From assembly GCA_016219185.1 (NCBI GenBank), contig JACRBZ010000060.1:1-34545 (forward strand): a stretch of 34,545 nucleotides of DNA. Reading direction: 5' to 3'. The notes beneath the pieces were generated by a model. The model made no database searches, had not been told where the DNA came from, and worked only from the letters and a program-made list of their open reading frames with translations. This DNA comes from Deltaproteobacteria bacterium (lineage in GTDB: Bacteria; Desulfobacterota; Desulfobacteria; Desulfobacterales; Desulfatirhabdiaceae). Numbering within the stretch: the first letter of the stretch is position 1; the number at the start of each line of letters is the position of its first letter. Made by a program: the position numbers and the translations under genes. Of the stretch, positions 18,740-27,365 are shown one piece after another.

Positions 18740-20605
18740 TTACCTCTCGGGAACCTGTTTGGACAGCATAAGAAAAGCGTACGGCGATAATTCCATCTCA
18801 ATCTCGCCTTCGGAATCTATCGTGCCGGCGAGTGCACTGCCGGAGCCTCCCCATTTGGCCTCGGCGCTGTCTATCTCCCTTCTCCAGCAGCCCGCGGGAA
18901 GGGGGACCCGGGCTGAAACCGGTTTGTCTCCGGCGTGAAAGACGATGCCGATATCTTCCGTATCGTTCCAGCGGCGGATGACGCCGATGCGCTTCCGGCC
19001 AGCCCGAAAGACCTCCATATGCGCCGGATCCGGCGTGAAGAGATCTCCGGTACTTTTGCGAAACGCGATGAGACGGCAATAGAATTCCCACAGGTGGCGG
19101 TGAGGGCCGGGTGAGAGGCGTAGCTCCGGTCTTGGTTTGGCGTGGAAAAATGTCTCTTCGGCCTGGGGGTCCGGCGGATCGCCCTCCCAGCCGAAAGCTG
19201 CAAATTCCTTACGGCGTCCCTCGCGCACCGCCTCGATCAAGCCGGGGTCGGAGTGGCTGACAAAATAAGGGAAGGGCGCTGTTTCGCCGTATTCCTCGCC
19301 CATGAAAAGCAGGGGCAGGTTGGCAGAGAGCAGGATGATCCCCGCAGCCATTTTGAGTGCCTCGAAGGAAACGATGCGACCCAGCCGATCCCCCTGCATG
19401 CGATTGCCCACCTGGTCATGATTTTGAGAGAAAACGACAAAACGATGGCCGGGGATGGATCGGCTGGAATTGCCGTGGCGCCGTTTGCGGTAACCGGAAT
19501 ACTGGCCGTCGTAAACGAATCCTTCCCGCAGGGCCTTTAGGAGCTGGTCAAAGCGGCCGAAGTCACCGTAATATCCCCGGCGCTCATCCGTAAGAACAGT
19601 GTGCAGGGCATGGTGCAGGTCGTCGTTCCACTGGGCGTCCAGGCCGAAGCCGCCCAACTCCGGCTGACGGATCAACCGTGTGTCGTTCAAATCGCTTTCG
19701 GCGATCAGATGAATGTGCCGACCCAAACCGTCTGCCAAGAGCTTGACCGTTTTGGCCAGTTCCCGCAGAAAAGGCTGGGCCGAAAAATCCAGAATGGCGT
19801 GGACCGCATCGAGCCGCAGGGCATCGATGTGGCATGCGGTTACCCAGTACAGCGCGTTTTCGATAAAGTATCGGTGCACCTCGTCGCTGTAAGGGCCGTC
19901 GAAATTGATGGGTGCGCCCCATGGGGTTTGGTGGATGTCCGAAAAATAAGGGCCGAAATCTCGAAAGTAGTTGCCTTCGGGGCCGAGGTGGTTGTAAACA
20001 ACATCCAGAACCACGGCCAGGCCCCGGGCGTGGCAGGCGTTGACGAAGCGTTTGAGCCCCTGCGGCCCGCCGTATGAGTTTTGGGCGGCGAACGGATAGA
20101 CCCCGTCGTAGCCCCAGTTACGCTCTCCGGGGAACTGGGCGACTGGCATGAGCTCAACGGCGGTGATGCCGAGAGTCACCAGATCGTCCAGCCGCTCGAT
20201 GGCCGCATCGAAGGTGCCCGGGGTGGTGAATGTGCCCACATGCAGTTCATAGAAAATGTAGCGGTGTAGAGGAAGGCCGCGCCAGTTGCCGTCCGTCCAG
20301 TCGAAGGCCGGGTCCACGACCTGCGATGGGCCGTGAACGCCACGGGGCTGGAAGTGTGAGGCCGGGTCCGGTCGCTCCTGGTTGCGGTCGAGACGAAACA
20401 GATAGAGAGAGCCCGGTTTGACATCATCCAGCACGCCGCAGTGGTAGCCATGCCGGTCGCGTGCCAGCGGCTCCAGTCGATCCCGCGGCGACAGAAGGTG
20501 AACCTCAACGGAATCCGTAAACGGTGCCCAGACACAGAAACGACAGCGTCCTTCGCCGAGTGGCGTGGGGCCGAGTTTGGGTGCCAGGCGTTGATCGGTT
20601 GACAT
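18740..20605 (-). CDS. treZ: Malto-oligosyltrehalose trehalohydrolase (TreZ, GH13)
   Basis: A 621-residue enzyme that hydrolyses maltooligosyl-trehalose to release trehalose. An N-terminal CBM48-like beta domain (RFCVWAPFTDSVEVHLL, about 20-100) precedes the GH13 barrel: FYELHVGTFT, YPFAAQNSYGGP, VVYNHLGPEGNY, DALRLDAVHAI with nucleophile Asp266, LIAESDLND with acid/base Glu303, and VFSQNHDQVGNR with Asp397. LFMGEEYGETAPFPYF is also typical of TreZ. GGAGG precedes the ATG. It sits 27 bases after the TreS-maltokinase gene; its substrate is made by TreY from the opposing operon. Confidence 0.96.
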   Translation of the reverse strand: MSTDQRLAPKLGPTPLGEGRCRFCVWAPFTDSVEVHLLSPRDRLEPLARDRHGYHCGVLDDVKPGSLYLFRLDRNQERPDPASHFQPRGVHGPSQVVDPAFDWTDGNWRGLPLHRYIFYELHVGTFTTPGTFDAAIERLDDLVTLGITAVELMPVAQFPGERNWGYDGVYPFAAQNSYGGPQGLKRFVNACHARGLAVVLDVVYNHLGPEGNYFRDFGPYFSDIHQTPWGAPINFDGPYSDEVHRYFIENALYWVTACHIDALRLDAVHAILDFSAQPFLRELAKTVKLLADGLGRHIHLIAESDLNDTRLIRQPELGGFGLDAQWNDDLHHALHTVLTDERRGYYGDFGRFDQLLKALREGFVYDGQYSGYRKRRHGNSSRSIPGHRFVVFSQNHDQVGNRMQGDRLGRIVSFEALKMAAGIILLSANLPLLFMGEEYGETAPFPYFVSHSDPGLIEAVREGRRKEFAAFGWEGDPPDPQAEETFFHAKPRPELRLSPGPHRHLWEFYCRLIAFRKSTGDLFTPDPAHMEVFRAGRKRIGVIRRWNDTEDIGIVFHAGDKPVSARVPLPAGCWRREIDSAEAKWGGSGSALAGTIDSEGEIEMELSPYAFLMLSKQVPER

Positions 20606-20632
20606 TCCAGACCTCCAATTCTCTATAGCACG

Positions 20633-23600
20633 TTAGCTGTGGTGGTCGTCCAGCAGTTGCCGGATCCAGCGCAACGGGATTCCAACCCAGTCCGGGCGGT
20701 TGTTCAGTTCGTAGGACAGCTCGTAGACCGCCTTTTCCAGGAGCAGTGCTCCCAGCAGAACACGCAGCTCATCGCGGTTGCCGGGAATGAACCGACCTTT
20801 TCCGGCTTCCTGTAAGTAGCTTTTAAGAAACTCGGCGCTCATCCAGCGCTGCCAGAACTCAGCCCAGTGCTCCATCTCCGCGATGGCCTCGGGCGGGATC
20901 CCGCCTTCCTGCCGGCGGAGCAGGACGGCATGGGCCGCGTATTGGAACGAGCGCAGCATTCCGGCAACATCACGCAGGGCGGATTGCTTGATGCGTCGTT
21001 CCGTGATGGAGCGGGCCGGTTCGCCCTCGAAATCGATGATGATAAAATCGCTTCCCGTGAAGAGCACTTGCCCGAGATGGTAATCACCATGACAGCGGAT
21101 GCGCATGGCGCTGATTTTGGTATCGAGCAAATCCTTGAAGCAATGCATCAAATCCTTTTCGTGTTCAATGATATAAACCGCCTGCGGGCGCAGGCTCTCG
21201 GGCAGCCGTTTGAACTGCCACCGCAGAAGTGGCAGGGCTTTTCCGACCTGAGTGCGCATGGACTGGTACAAAGCACGCTGGTAGAGCTTGGAAAACGCTT
21301 CAGGCTTGAATTCCGGCAAGTTCTGTTCCGATGCCAGGCATATATGCATTTCAGCGGTTCGCCGGCCGAGCAGGCGGGCGGATTCCAGAAAATCTCCGAA
21401 GAGTCCGGCTACTTCCTCGGATGGGGCCGCGTCCAGCAGATCGACGGGGAAAGCGGCCGGCAGGGCCAAAAGGGGCTGCCCCTCGGCAGCCTCGAAGTAA
21501 TGGCCCAAGCAATCCAGGGCGTAACTCCAGGCATCTCCCCGGTTGATCACAAACCCTTGCAGGATGGCGATGGTCATCGGTTCATCCTGGTTCAATCGAA
21601 GCTCGACAGCGCCAGCGGTCGGTGCACAGTGCGGAAATCGTTTTTTTGTGAGCAATCGGCCGATTTCAAGGTCGGGATTGATCCCCGGGGCGAGCTTGCG
21701 GATTATCTTGAGAATCAGCCGGTCGCCGAACCGGATCGATGTGTTGCTCTGCTCTGTATGCATCATCGTCGGAGACGGCAGGGGCTGCCCTTTCGTAAGC
21801 AGCGTATGGAAGGTACGCGTGGTGGAACCCCGCATCTGTCCGCGGTGTCCGGGGATGATGCGTTTGCGGGATAGAATCTCCAGTAGCGCTTCGCCGAAGG
21901 CGGCATCGTAAAGCGCATCGTACAGCAGAAGGACCGAGGGTTTGCCTTTGAGCTTGAGTCTGGTAATGACGGCCTCGGGGTGTGCCTGCCACGGGCGATC
22001 TGCTTGGTTTTCATGGGCCAGCGCCATGGGAACGGCATACATTTCCGCATCGCCGGAAAAGTAGTTAACTCGCACCAGGGCGATAGCCCAACGCCGGGAT
22101 TCCTTCGTCAAGGAAAACACGTCAACGATGCCGGCCTGCTTGAGCGGCCGCGCTTTGCCGCCGAACCATCGACTGCGGGTGAGGAATGCAGGCATAACCT
22201 CCTCCAGCAGGGCCGTGGCCTTGCCGCTGAAAAAATCTTTTGCTTCACAATCGGCCTCCACCATCGGGACTGTTGTTTCCCCGGCTTGTGGTGGCGTTCC
22301 CTCGGCAACGGTTTGCGACGGTGTCAGGTAAAACCAATAAAAGCTGTGGGGGCCGAGCGACAGGAAATAAGGCGATGCCTGGATGGGCGGAAAAGGGGTT
22401 CGGCCGAAAAGCTCCACCGGGACCATCCCCTGGCATGCGGACAGGTCGAGCTGCACGTGCTGGACGAACCTTGACAGGTTGCAGACGACCAGGAGCCGTT
22501 CGTTTTCGTAACGACGGATAAACGCCAGGATGCGATAATTGTCGGGTGCGAGAAATTCGATGGAGCCCCGGCCGAAGGCTTTAAATCGTTTCCGCAGAGC
22601 GATCAGGCGTTTCATCCACCACAGCGCGGAGTGGGGATTGGCCTGCTGCACCTCCACATTGATCACCTCGTTGTGGTATTCCGGAGAGATGATCACCGGC
22701 AAAAAAAGCTTTTGGGGGTTGGCACGTGAAAACCCGGCGTTGCGGTCAGGGCTCCATTGCATCGGCGTGCGCACGCCGTCCCGGTCACCGAGATAGACGT
22801 TGTCGCCCATGCCGATTTCATCGCCGTAGTAAATTACCGGTGAACCCGGCAGGGAGAACAACAGCGCGATTGCGAGCTCCGTGAGGCGTCGGTGGTTTCC
22901 GAGTAGGGGAAGAAGCCGCCGCCGGATCCCGAGATTGATCCGCATGCGGGGGTCCTGGGCATAGACCCGGTACATGTAGTCCCGTTCTTCGTCGGTGACC
23001 ATTTCCAGGGTCAGTTCATCGTGGTTGCGCAGGAAGATGGCCCACTGGCAGTTTTCCGGAATGGCGGGGGTTTGATCCAGGATGTCCAGAATCGGGAACC
23101 GGTCCTCCATGTGCAGCGCCATGAAAAGTCGCGGCATGAGCGGGAAGTGGAAGGCCATGTGGCATTCATCGCTGTTCCCGAAATAAGCCACGGCATCTTC
23201 GGGCCACTGGTTCGCTTCGCCCAGGAGCATGCGGTTTTTGAACCTGGCATCCACGTGGGACCGCATTTCCTTCAAAAATTGATGTGTATCCGGGAGATTT
23301 TCGCAGTTGGTTCCCTCGCGCTCGAAGAGATAAGGGATGGCGTCCAGCCGCAGCCCGTCAACGCCCATTCCGAACCAAAAATCCAGAGTGGAAAGGATCG
23401 CCTTGCGCACTTGGGGATTGTCGTAATTGAGATCGGGTTGATGGGAATAGAACCGGTGCCAGAAGTAGGCGCCGGCCACGGGGTCCCATGTCCAGTTGGA
23501 CGTTTCGAAGTCTTTGAAAATGATCCGGGCGTCCGCATAGCGATTCGGGGTGTCGCTCCAGATATACCAGTCACGCCAGGGACTGCCGGGCCTGGCATGG

Positions 23601-23980
23601 CGGGCGCGCTGGAACCAGGCATGCTGATCGGAGGTGTGGTTTAGCACCAGTTCCGTTATCACCCGCAGGCCGCGGCGGTGAGCCTCCGCCAGAAATCTTT
23701 TGAAATCCTGCAGTGTGCCGTAAGCCGGATGAATGTTGCGAAAGTCGGCGATATCATAGCCGTCGTCACGCAGGGGGCTCGGGCAAAAGGGCATCAGCCA
23801 GATGGCGGTGACTCCAAGGTCTTGCAAATAGTCGAGCTTTCGGGTAAGGCCTTGAAAATCACCCACGCCGTCATCGTCGCTGTCGAAAAAGCTTTTGACA
23901 TGCAACTGATAAATGACGGCGTCTTTGAACCAGAGGGGATCGTCGCTCATCCCCGCTATGCCCCGGGAGATCCTGGCCAT
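20633..23980 (-). CDS. treS: Trehalose synthase-maltokinase fusion (TreS-Mak)
   Basis: An 1115-residue two-enzyme protein. The N-terminal about 550 residues are GH13 trehalose synthase, which interconverts trehalose and maltose: WFKDAVIYQLHVKSFFD, GLRLDAIPYLFERE with nucleophile Asp213, LLGEANQWPED with acid/base Glu255, and FLRNHDELTLEMV with Asp321. The C-terminal about 500 residues are maltokinase (Pep2/Mak), starting at SRWFGGKARP, with the catalytic HGDYHLGQ (Asp966) and metal-binding IIDFEGEPARS (Asp983) of an aminoglycoside-phosphotransferase-like kinase. The product is maltose-1-phosphate, the substrate of GlgE. Such fusions are common in proteobacteria. AAAGGAAAG precedes the ATG; the gap to glgA is 28 bases. 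No GlgE is in this window. Confidence 0.96.
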   Translation of the reverse strand: MARISRGIAGMSDDPLWFKDAVIYQLHVKSFFDSDDDGVGDFQGLTRKLDYLQDLGVTAIWLMPFCPSPLRDDGYDIADFRNIHPAYGTLQDFKRFLAEAHRRGLRVITELVLNHTSDQHAWFQRARHARPGSPWRDWYIWSDTPNRYADARIIFKDFETSNWTWDPVAGAYFWHRFYSHQPDLNYDNPQVRKAILSTLDFWFGMGVDGLRLDAIPYLFEREGTNCENLPDTHQFLKEMRSHVDARFKNRMLLGEANQWPEDAVAYFGNSDECHMAFHFPLMPRLFMALHMEDRFPILDILDQTPAIPENCQWAIFLRNHDELTLEMVTDEERDYMYRVYAQDPRMRINLGIRRRLLPLLGNHRRLTELAIALLFSLPGSPVIYYGDEIGMGDNVYLGDRDGVRTPMQWSPDRNAGFSRANPQKLFLPVIISPEYHNEVINVEVQQANPHSALWWMKRLIALRKRFKAFGRGSIEFLAPDNYRILAFIRRYENERLLVVCNLSRFVQHVQLDLSACQGMVPVELFGRTPFPPIQASPYFLSLGPHSFYWFYLTPSQTVAEGTPPQAGETTVPMVEADCEAKDFFSGKATALLEEVMPAFLTRSRWFGGKARPLKQAGIVDVFSLTKESRRWAIALVRVNYFSGDAEMYAVPMALAHENQADRPWQAHPEAVITRLKLKGKPSVLLLYDALYDAAFGEALLEILSRKRIIPGHRGQMRGSTTRTFHTLLTKGQPLPSPTMMHTEQSNTSIRFGDRLILKIIRKLAPGINPDLEIGRLLTKKRFPHCAPTAGAVELRLNQDEPMTIAILQGFVINRGDAWSYALDCLGHYFEAAEGQPLLALPAAFPVDLLDAAPSEEVAGLFGDFLESARLLGRRTAEMHICLASEQNLPEFKPEAFSKLYQRALYQSMRTQVGKALPLLRWQFKRLPESLRPQAVYIIEHEKDLMHCFKDLLDTKISAMRIRCHGDYHLGQVLFTGSDFIIIDFEGEPARSITERRIKQSALRDVAGMLRSFQYAAHAVLLRRQEGGIPPEAIAEMEHWAEFWQRWMSAEFLKSYLQEAGKGRFIPGNRDELRVLLGALLLEKAVYELSYELNNRPDWVGIPLRWIRQLLDDHHS

Positions 23981-24008
23981 AATCTTTCCTTTATCAAAAA
24001 AGGTGTGC

Positions 24009-25475
24009 TCAGTTGGTACTTTCCATCGTCAATTCCCGGTAAAGCAACAAATAGTTCCGTGCGGCTTTTTCCCAAGAAAAATCCATGGACATGCCATTGG
24101 ACTGAATGCGCCTCCAGACCAGCGGCATTCTGTAAACGCCGACGGCTTTTTGAATCGCGGTCAGACAGTCCGCGGAATCCGCATGCTTGAATGTAAAACC
24201 CGTTCCTTTGCCGGTATGCTCATTCACCTCGGATACCGTGTCATTCATACCGCCCGTGGCACGAACCACGGGAATCGTTCCGTATTTCATGGCATAAAGC
24301 TGAGTCAAACCGCAGGGTTCATAGCGGGAGGGAATCAGAAGCATATCGGCGCCGGCCAGAATCCGTCTGGACAATTCTTCGTCAAAGCGCTGAATGAATG
24401 CGAACCTGCCTGCGTAAGGTTCACCGGCCCGTTGAAGACCCTGTTGCAATGTCTCATTACCGGTTCCCAGAATGACCAGACCCACCTTCAGGGATTCAAT
24501 GAGCTCGCTCAGTATCGGAATGATCAGATCAATCCCTTTTTGAATGTCCAGCCGGGATATGATGCCTATGACCGGACATTCCATCAGGCTTTCGTCCAGT
24601 TGACATGCCCGAATCAGGTCGGCTTTGCAGATGCGTTTTCCGGACAAATCGCCGGGCGTGTATTGCGCGGGAATTGAAGAATCCGTCTCAGGGCTCCATA
24701 GCTCGTAATTGACACCGTTCAGGAGACCGAACACGGAAGCTTGCCTGCTACGAAGGACGCCATCCAGGGCTTTCCCATATTCCGGTGTTTGAATCTCCCG
24801 GGCATATGTCGGACTGACCGTTGAGACTGCGCGGCTATATACCAGCCCGGCTTTCAGCATGCTCCACCGCCCGTAAAATTCCAGTCCGTTCGGCTGATAA
24901 TGCGACGCATCCAGGCCGGTCAACGCGAATTTATCGCTTGTAAACAGTCCAGAATACCCCAGATTATGCACGGTAAAGAGGGTTTTGCATTGGCGAAACG
25001 CGGGATCCAGTTGCATATACACCGGAATCAGACCGGTATGCCAGTCGTTGCAGTGGACGAGCCGGGGGGTAAAATCCCAGGATTGCATCAGCGCGGTAAC
25101 GGCGCGACAGAAAAAAATGAATCGCTCGGCATTGTCGTAATAGTCGCCGTCGGCATTGCCGTAAAGATGGGGCCGGTCAAACATATCTTCCCGGTCGATG
25201 ACATAAATGGGGGCGGCATTTTCAATCGACAGTTTGCGCACTTGAAAGTCCAGCCGCTGAGAACCCAGCCATGCATGCAGGTCGGTCCGGACAGCTTCAT
25301 GAGGCAGGCCATGTTCAAACACCTGTCGATATCCCGGCAGGACCACGCGAATATCCACGTTCAATCGCCGCAGGGCATTGGGAAGGCTGCCCGCCACATC
25401 GGCCAGTCCCCCGGTTTTGGCAAAGGGCGCGGCTTCCGCTGCGATAAAGACGACGCGAAGCGCTGTATTGTCCAT
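24009..25475 (-). CDS. glgA: Glycogen synthase, ADP-glucose type (GT5)
   Basis: A 488-residue GT5 glycogen synthase of normal size that extends alpha-1,4-glucan from ADP-glucose. The ADP-glucose-binding K20-TGGLADV motif is near the N-terminus (IAAEAAPFAKTGGLADVAGS). HCNDWHTGLIPVY, HNLGYSGLF and the C-terminal PSRYEPCGLTQLYAMKYGTI and ATGGMNDTV complete the family pattern. AAGGAGG lies eight bases before the ATG. It heads the minus-strand operon glgA-treS/mak-treZ-malQ, whose promoter must lie in 25476-25687. The converging operon has a second, GT4-type synthase. Confidence 0.96.
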   Translation of the reverse strand: MDNTALRVVFIAAEAAPFAKTGGLADVAGSLPNALRRLNVDIRVVLPGYRQVFEHGLPHEAVRTDLHAWLGSQRLDFQVRKLSIENAAPIYVIDREDMFDRPHLYGNADGDYYDNAERFIFFCRAVTALMQSWDFTPRLVHCNDWHTGLIPVYMQLDPAFRQCKTLFTVHNLGYSGLFTSDKFALTGLDASHYQPNGLEFYGRWSMLKAGLVYSRAVSTVSPTYAREIQTPEYGKALDGVLRSRQASVFGLLNGVNYELWSPETDSSIPAQYTPGDLSGKRICKADLIRACQLDESLMECPVIGIISRLDIQKGIDLIIPILSELIESLKVGLVILGTGNETLQQGLQRAGEPYAGRFAFIQRFDEELSRRILAGADMLLIPSRYEPCGLTQLYAMKYGTIPVVRATGGMNDTVSEVNEHTGKGTGFTFKHADSADCLTAIQKAVGVYRMPLVWRRIQSNGMSMDFSWEKAARNYLLLYRELTMESTN

Positions 25476-25687
25476 CGGAAACCTCCTTTCTATGGGGCAG
25501 GAACGCGTTCAGTCTCCTTTTGATAATGGATAACACTGAACCCTTGCAATGTCCATAGGGAAAAAGGGTGCCGCTCTCTATCAGCCATCCGACTGAGAGG
25601 AACCCGCCTTCTGGCGCGAGCAATGGAAGTCCCTTGGTAACATAGAGGTTGAGTTATGACCATTTATGGCAATCCCCGAAAAAATTC

Positions 25688-25714
25688 TTGACTATCCACC
25701 GGTGATCTTATAGC
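25688..25714 (+). promoter_or_regulatory. Candidate promoter of the bza operon
   Basis: TTGACT (25688-25693) and TATAGC (25709-25714) are separated by 15 bases, shorter than ideal. The pair lies about 25 bases before the riboswitch P1 stem, where a promoter is required. The stretch from 25476 to 25687 shows no gene and must also hold the promoter of the divergent glgA operon. Confidence 0.45.
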
Positions 25715-25739
25715 AATGAGCAACAATTTGAGAAAAGAC

Positions 25740-25913
25740 GATCGCCCGGTTATCGGAACACGGTTGAATTCCGTGACGGTCCCATCGCTGTAACCGGAAT
25801 ATCCCTTGCAATTTGCCTCCCCGAATTTTTGTGGAGGCGGCCACTGGCTCCTGAAGCCGGGAAGGCTGTAAGGAGAGGCTCCATCCGGAAGTCAGAAGAC
25901 GGACTGGGCGATC
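25740..25913 (+). promoter_or_regulatory. Cobalamin riboswitch
   Basis: The closing P1 stem pairs GATCGCCC (25740-25747) with GGGCGATC (25906-25913), a perfect 8-bp match. Inside are the conserved cobalamin blocks in the right order: GGAACACGGTTGAATTCCGT, GACGGTCCCATCGCTGTAAC, GCCACTGGCTCC, GGGAAGGCTG and AAGTCAGAAGAC. The B12 box GCCACTG and the L5-P6 region are easily recognised. It is followed by a terminator and then the bza operon, so benzimidazole synthesis should be shut off when cobamide is plentiful. Confidence 0.93.
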
Positions 25914-25937
25914 TGATTTAAGGGCACGATGGCAAAG

Positions 25938-25978
25938 GGCTCTGAGGAGATTTTTATCTCCTTGGAGCCTTTTTTTTT
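25938..25978 (+). terminator. Intrinsic terminator, riboswitch expression platform
   Basis: GGCTC...AGGAGAT-TTTT-ATCTCCT...GAGCC forms a long hairpin (25938-25969) followed by nine T (25970-25978). It lies 24 bases after the riboswitch and 34 bases before the first gene. The arrangement indicates transcriptional control: ligand-bound riboswitch lets this terminator form. Confidence 0.9.
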
Positions 25979-26012
25979 GACGAATTTATCAGAACAGGCA
26001 TAGGAGTGTTTC

Positions 26013-27332
26013 ATGAAGACCCAGATTGAATTGGCACGTGAAGGCGTTATAACCGGCCCGATGGAAAAAGTGGCAATCGATGAGGATTATGCACCGGAAT
26101 GGATCCGTGATCGCGTTGCAAAGGGGGAGATCGTCATTCCGAACAATCCCAACCGTCCCGTTCAGATCATCCGGGGGATCGGCACCGGGTTGAGAACAAA
26201 AGTCAATGCATCCATCGGTACTTCTTCGGATATCTGCAATATTGATGATGAAGTCAGAAAGGCAATTGCCGCCGAGGAGGAAGGGGCGGACACGCTCATG
26301 GAACTCTCGGCCGGAGGAAATCTCGATCGGGTCAGAAGGGAGGTTCTGGCAGCCACCCGCCTTCCCGTGGGCAATGTTCCCCTGTATCAGGCGTTCAAGG
26401 AGACAGCCAGGCGATACAAGGACCCGAGCCGGCTCGATCCCGAGTATCTCTTCGATCTCATCGAACAGCAACTCAGTGATGGTCTCAGTTTCATGGCGAT
26501 CCACTGCGGAATCAACCAGTACACCATCGAGCGTCTTCGCAAGCAGGGTTACCGTTACGGCGGACTGGCATCCAAGGGCGGAACCTTCATGGTGGCGTGG
26601 ATGGATGCAACAAAAAAGGAAAACCCCCTGTACGAGCAGTTCGACAGGGTCTGCGGTCTCATGAAGAAATATGACGCAGTTCTTTCCCTCGGAAACGGCA
26701 TCCGCGCCGGTGCGATCCACGACAGCCACGACCGGGCCCAGATGGCGGAGATGATCATCAACTGCGAACTTGCCGAGCTTGGACGCGAGATGGGATGTCA
26801 GATGATGGTGGAAGGTCCCGGCCATGTTCCCCTGGATGAGATCGAGGGAAACATCATGCTGGAAAAGCGGATGAGCGGAAATGCGCCGTATTATGTTCTC
26901 GGTCCGATCCCCCTGGATACCGGAGCCGGTTACGACCATGTGGGAGCTGCCATCGGCGCGGCGCATTCGGCGCGGTACGGCGCGGACCTGATCTGCTACA
27001 TCACTCCCGCGGAGCACCTTGCCCTGCCCACGGAGGCCGATGTCCGGGAGGGCGTCCGGGTCACCCGGCTAGCCGTTCGGGTCGGAGACATCGCCAAATA
27101 TCCGGAAAGGCGGGAAAGGGAGAAGCGGGCAGGGCTGGCCAGACGGGACATGCGCTGGAACGATCTGGAAAAAGAGCTTCTCTTTCCGGAGATCGCCAGA
27201 AAGAAAAGAGCGGAGAGAGGGCCCCAGGATGAGCAGACCTGCACCATGTGCGGTGATTTCTGCGCCATGAAAAAGGGCATGGAGGTTTTCAAGGATGATA
27301 TTCGGGGTGATAAAATTTCGCGTGTGGACTGA
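26013..27332 (+). CDS. bzaF: ThiC-family 5-hydroxybenzimidazole synthase (BzaF type)
   Basis: A 439-residue ThiC-superfamily radical SAM enzyme. Family blocks are NPNRPVQIIRGIGTGLRTKV, NASIGTSSD, MELSAGGNLD, MAIHCGINQYTIE, EGPGHVPLDEIEGN and DTGAGYDHVGAAIGAA. The C-terminal cluster motif is C410-x2-C413-x3-C417 (CTMCGDFC); canonical long ThiC, as I recall it, has CX2CX4C. ThiC makes the HMP pyrimidine of thiamin from AIR; BzaF makes 5-hydroxybenzimidazole from the same AIR. I choose BzaF because the gene follows a cobalamin riboswitch, not a TPP riboswitch, and leads an operon with cobT, a methyltransferase and two B12-radical SAM enzymes, the layout of known bza operons. One gene here replaces the bzaA-bzaB pair. 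AGGAG precedes the ATG by six bases. Confidence 0.87.
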   Translation: MKTQIELAREGVITGPMEKVAIDEDYAPEWIRDRVAKGEIVIPNNPNRPVQIIRGIGTGLRTKVNASIGTSSDICNIDDEVRKAIAAEEEGADTLMELSAGGNLDRVRREVLAATRLPVGNVPLYQAFKETARRYKDPSRLDPEYLFDLIEQQLSDGLSFMAIHCGINQYTIERLRKQGYRYGGLASKGGTFMVAWMDATKKENPLYEQFDRVCGLMKKYDAVLSLGNGIRAGAIHDSHDRAQMAEMIINCELAELGREMGCQMMVEGPGHVPLDEIEGNIMLEKRMSGNAPYYVLGPIPLDTGAGYDHVGAAIGAAHSARYGADLICYITPAEHLALPTEADVREGVRVTRLAVRVGDIAKYPERREREKRAGLARRDMRWNDLEKELLFPEIARKKRAERGPQDEQTCTMCGDFCAMKKGMEVFKDDIRGDKISRVD

Positions 27333-27365
27333 TTTGGACTGAACTTTTTCAAAGGAGTTTTGAAA

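Noticed and set aside
20867..21874. A 335-codon plus-strand open frame
   Set aside because: Antisense to the maltokinase half of TreS-Mak, whose catalytic motifs are intact on the minus strand.
25989..27017. A 342-codon minus-strand open frame
   Set aside because: Antisense shadow of the ThiC-family gene; no recognisable domain or ribosome site.
26013..27332. Annotation as plain thiamin-pathway ThiC
   Set aside because: Upstream riboswitch is cobalamin-type and all downstream genes belong to lower-ligand synthesis; kept only as the alternative.
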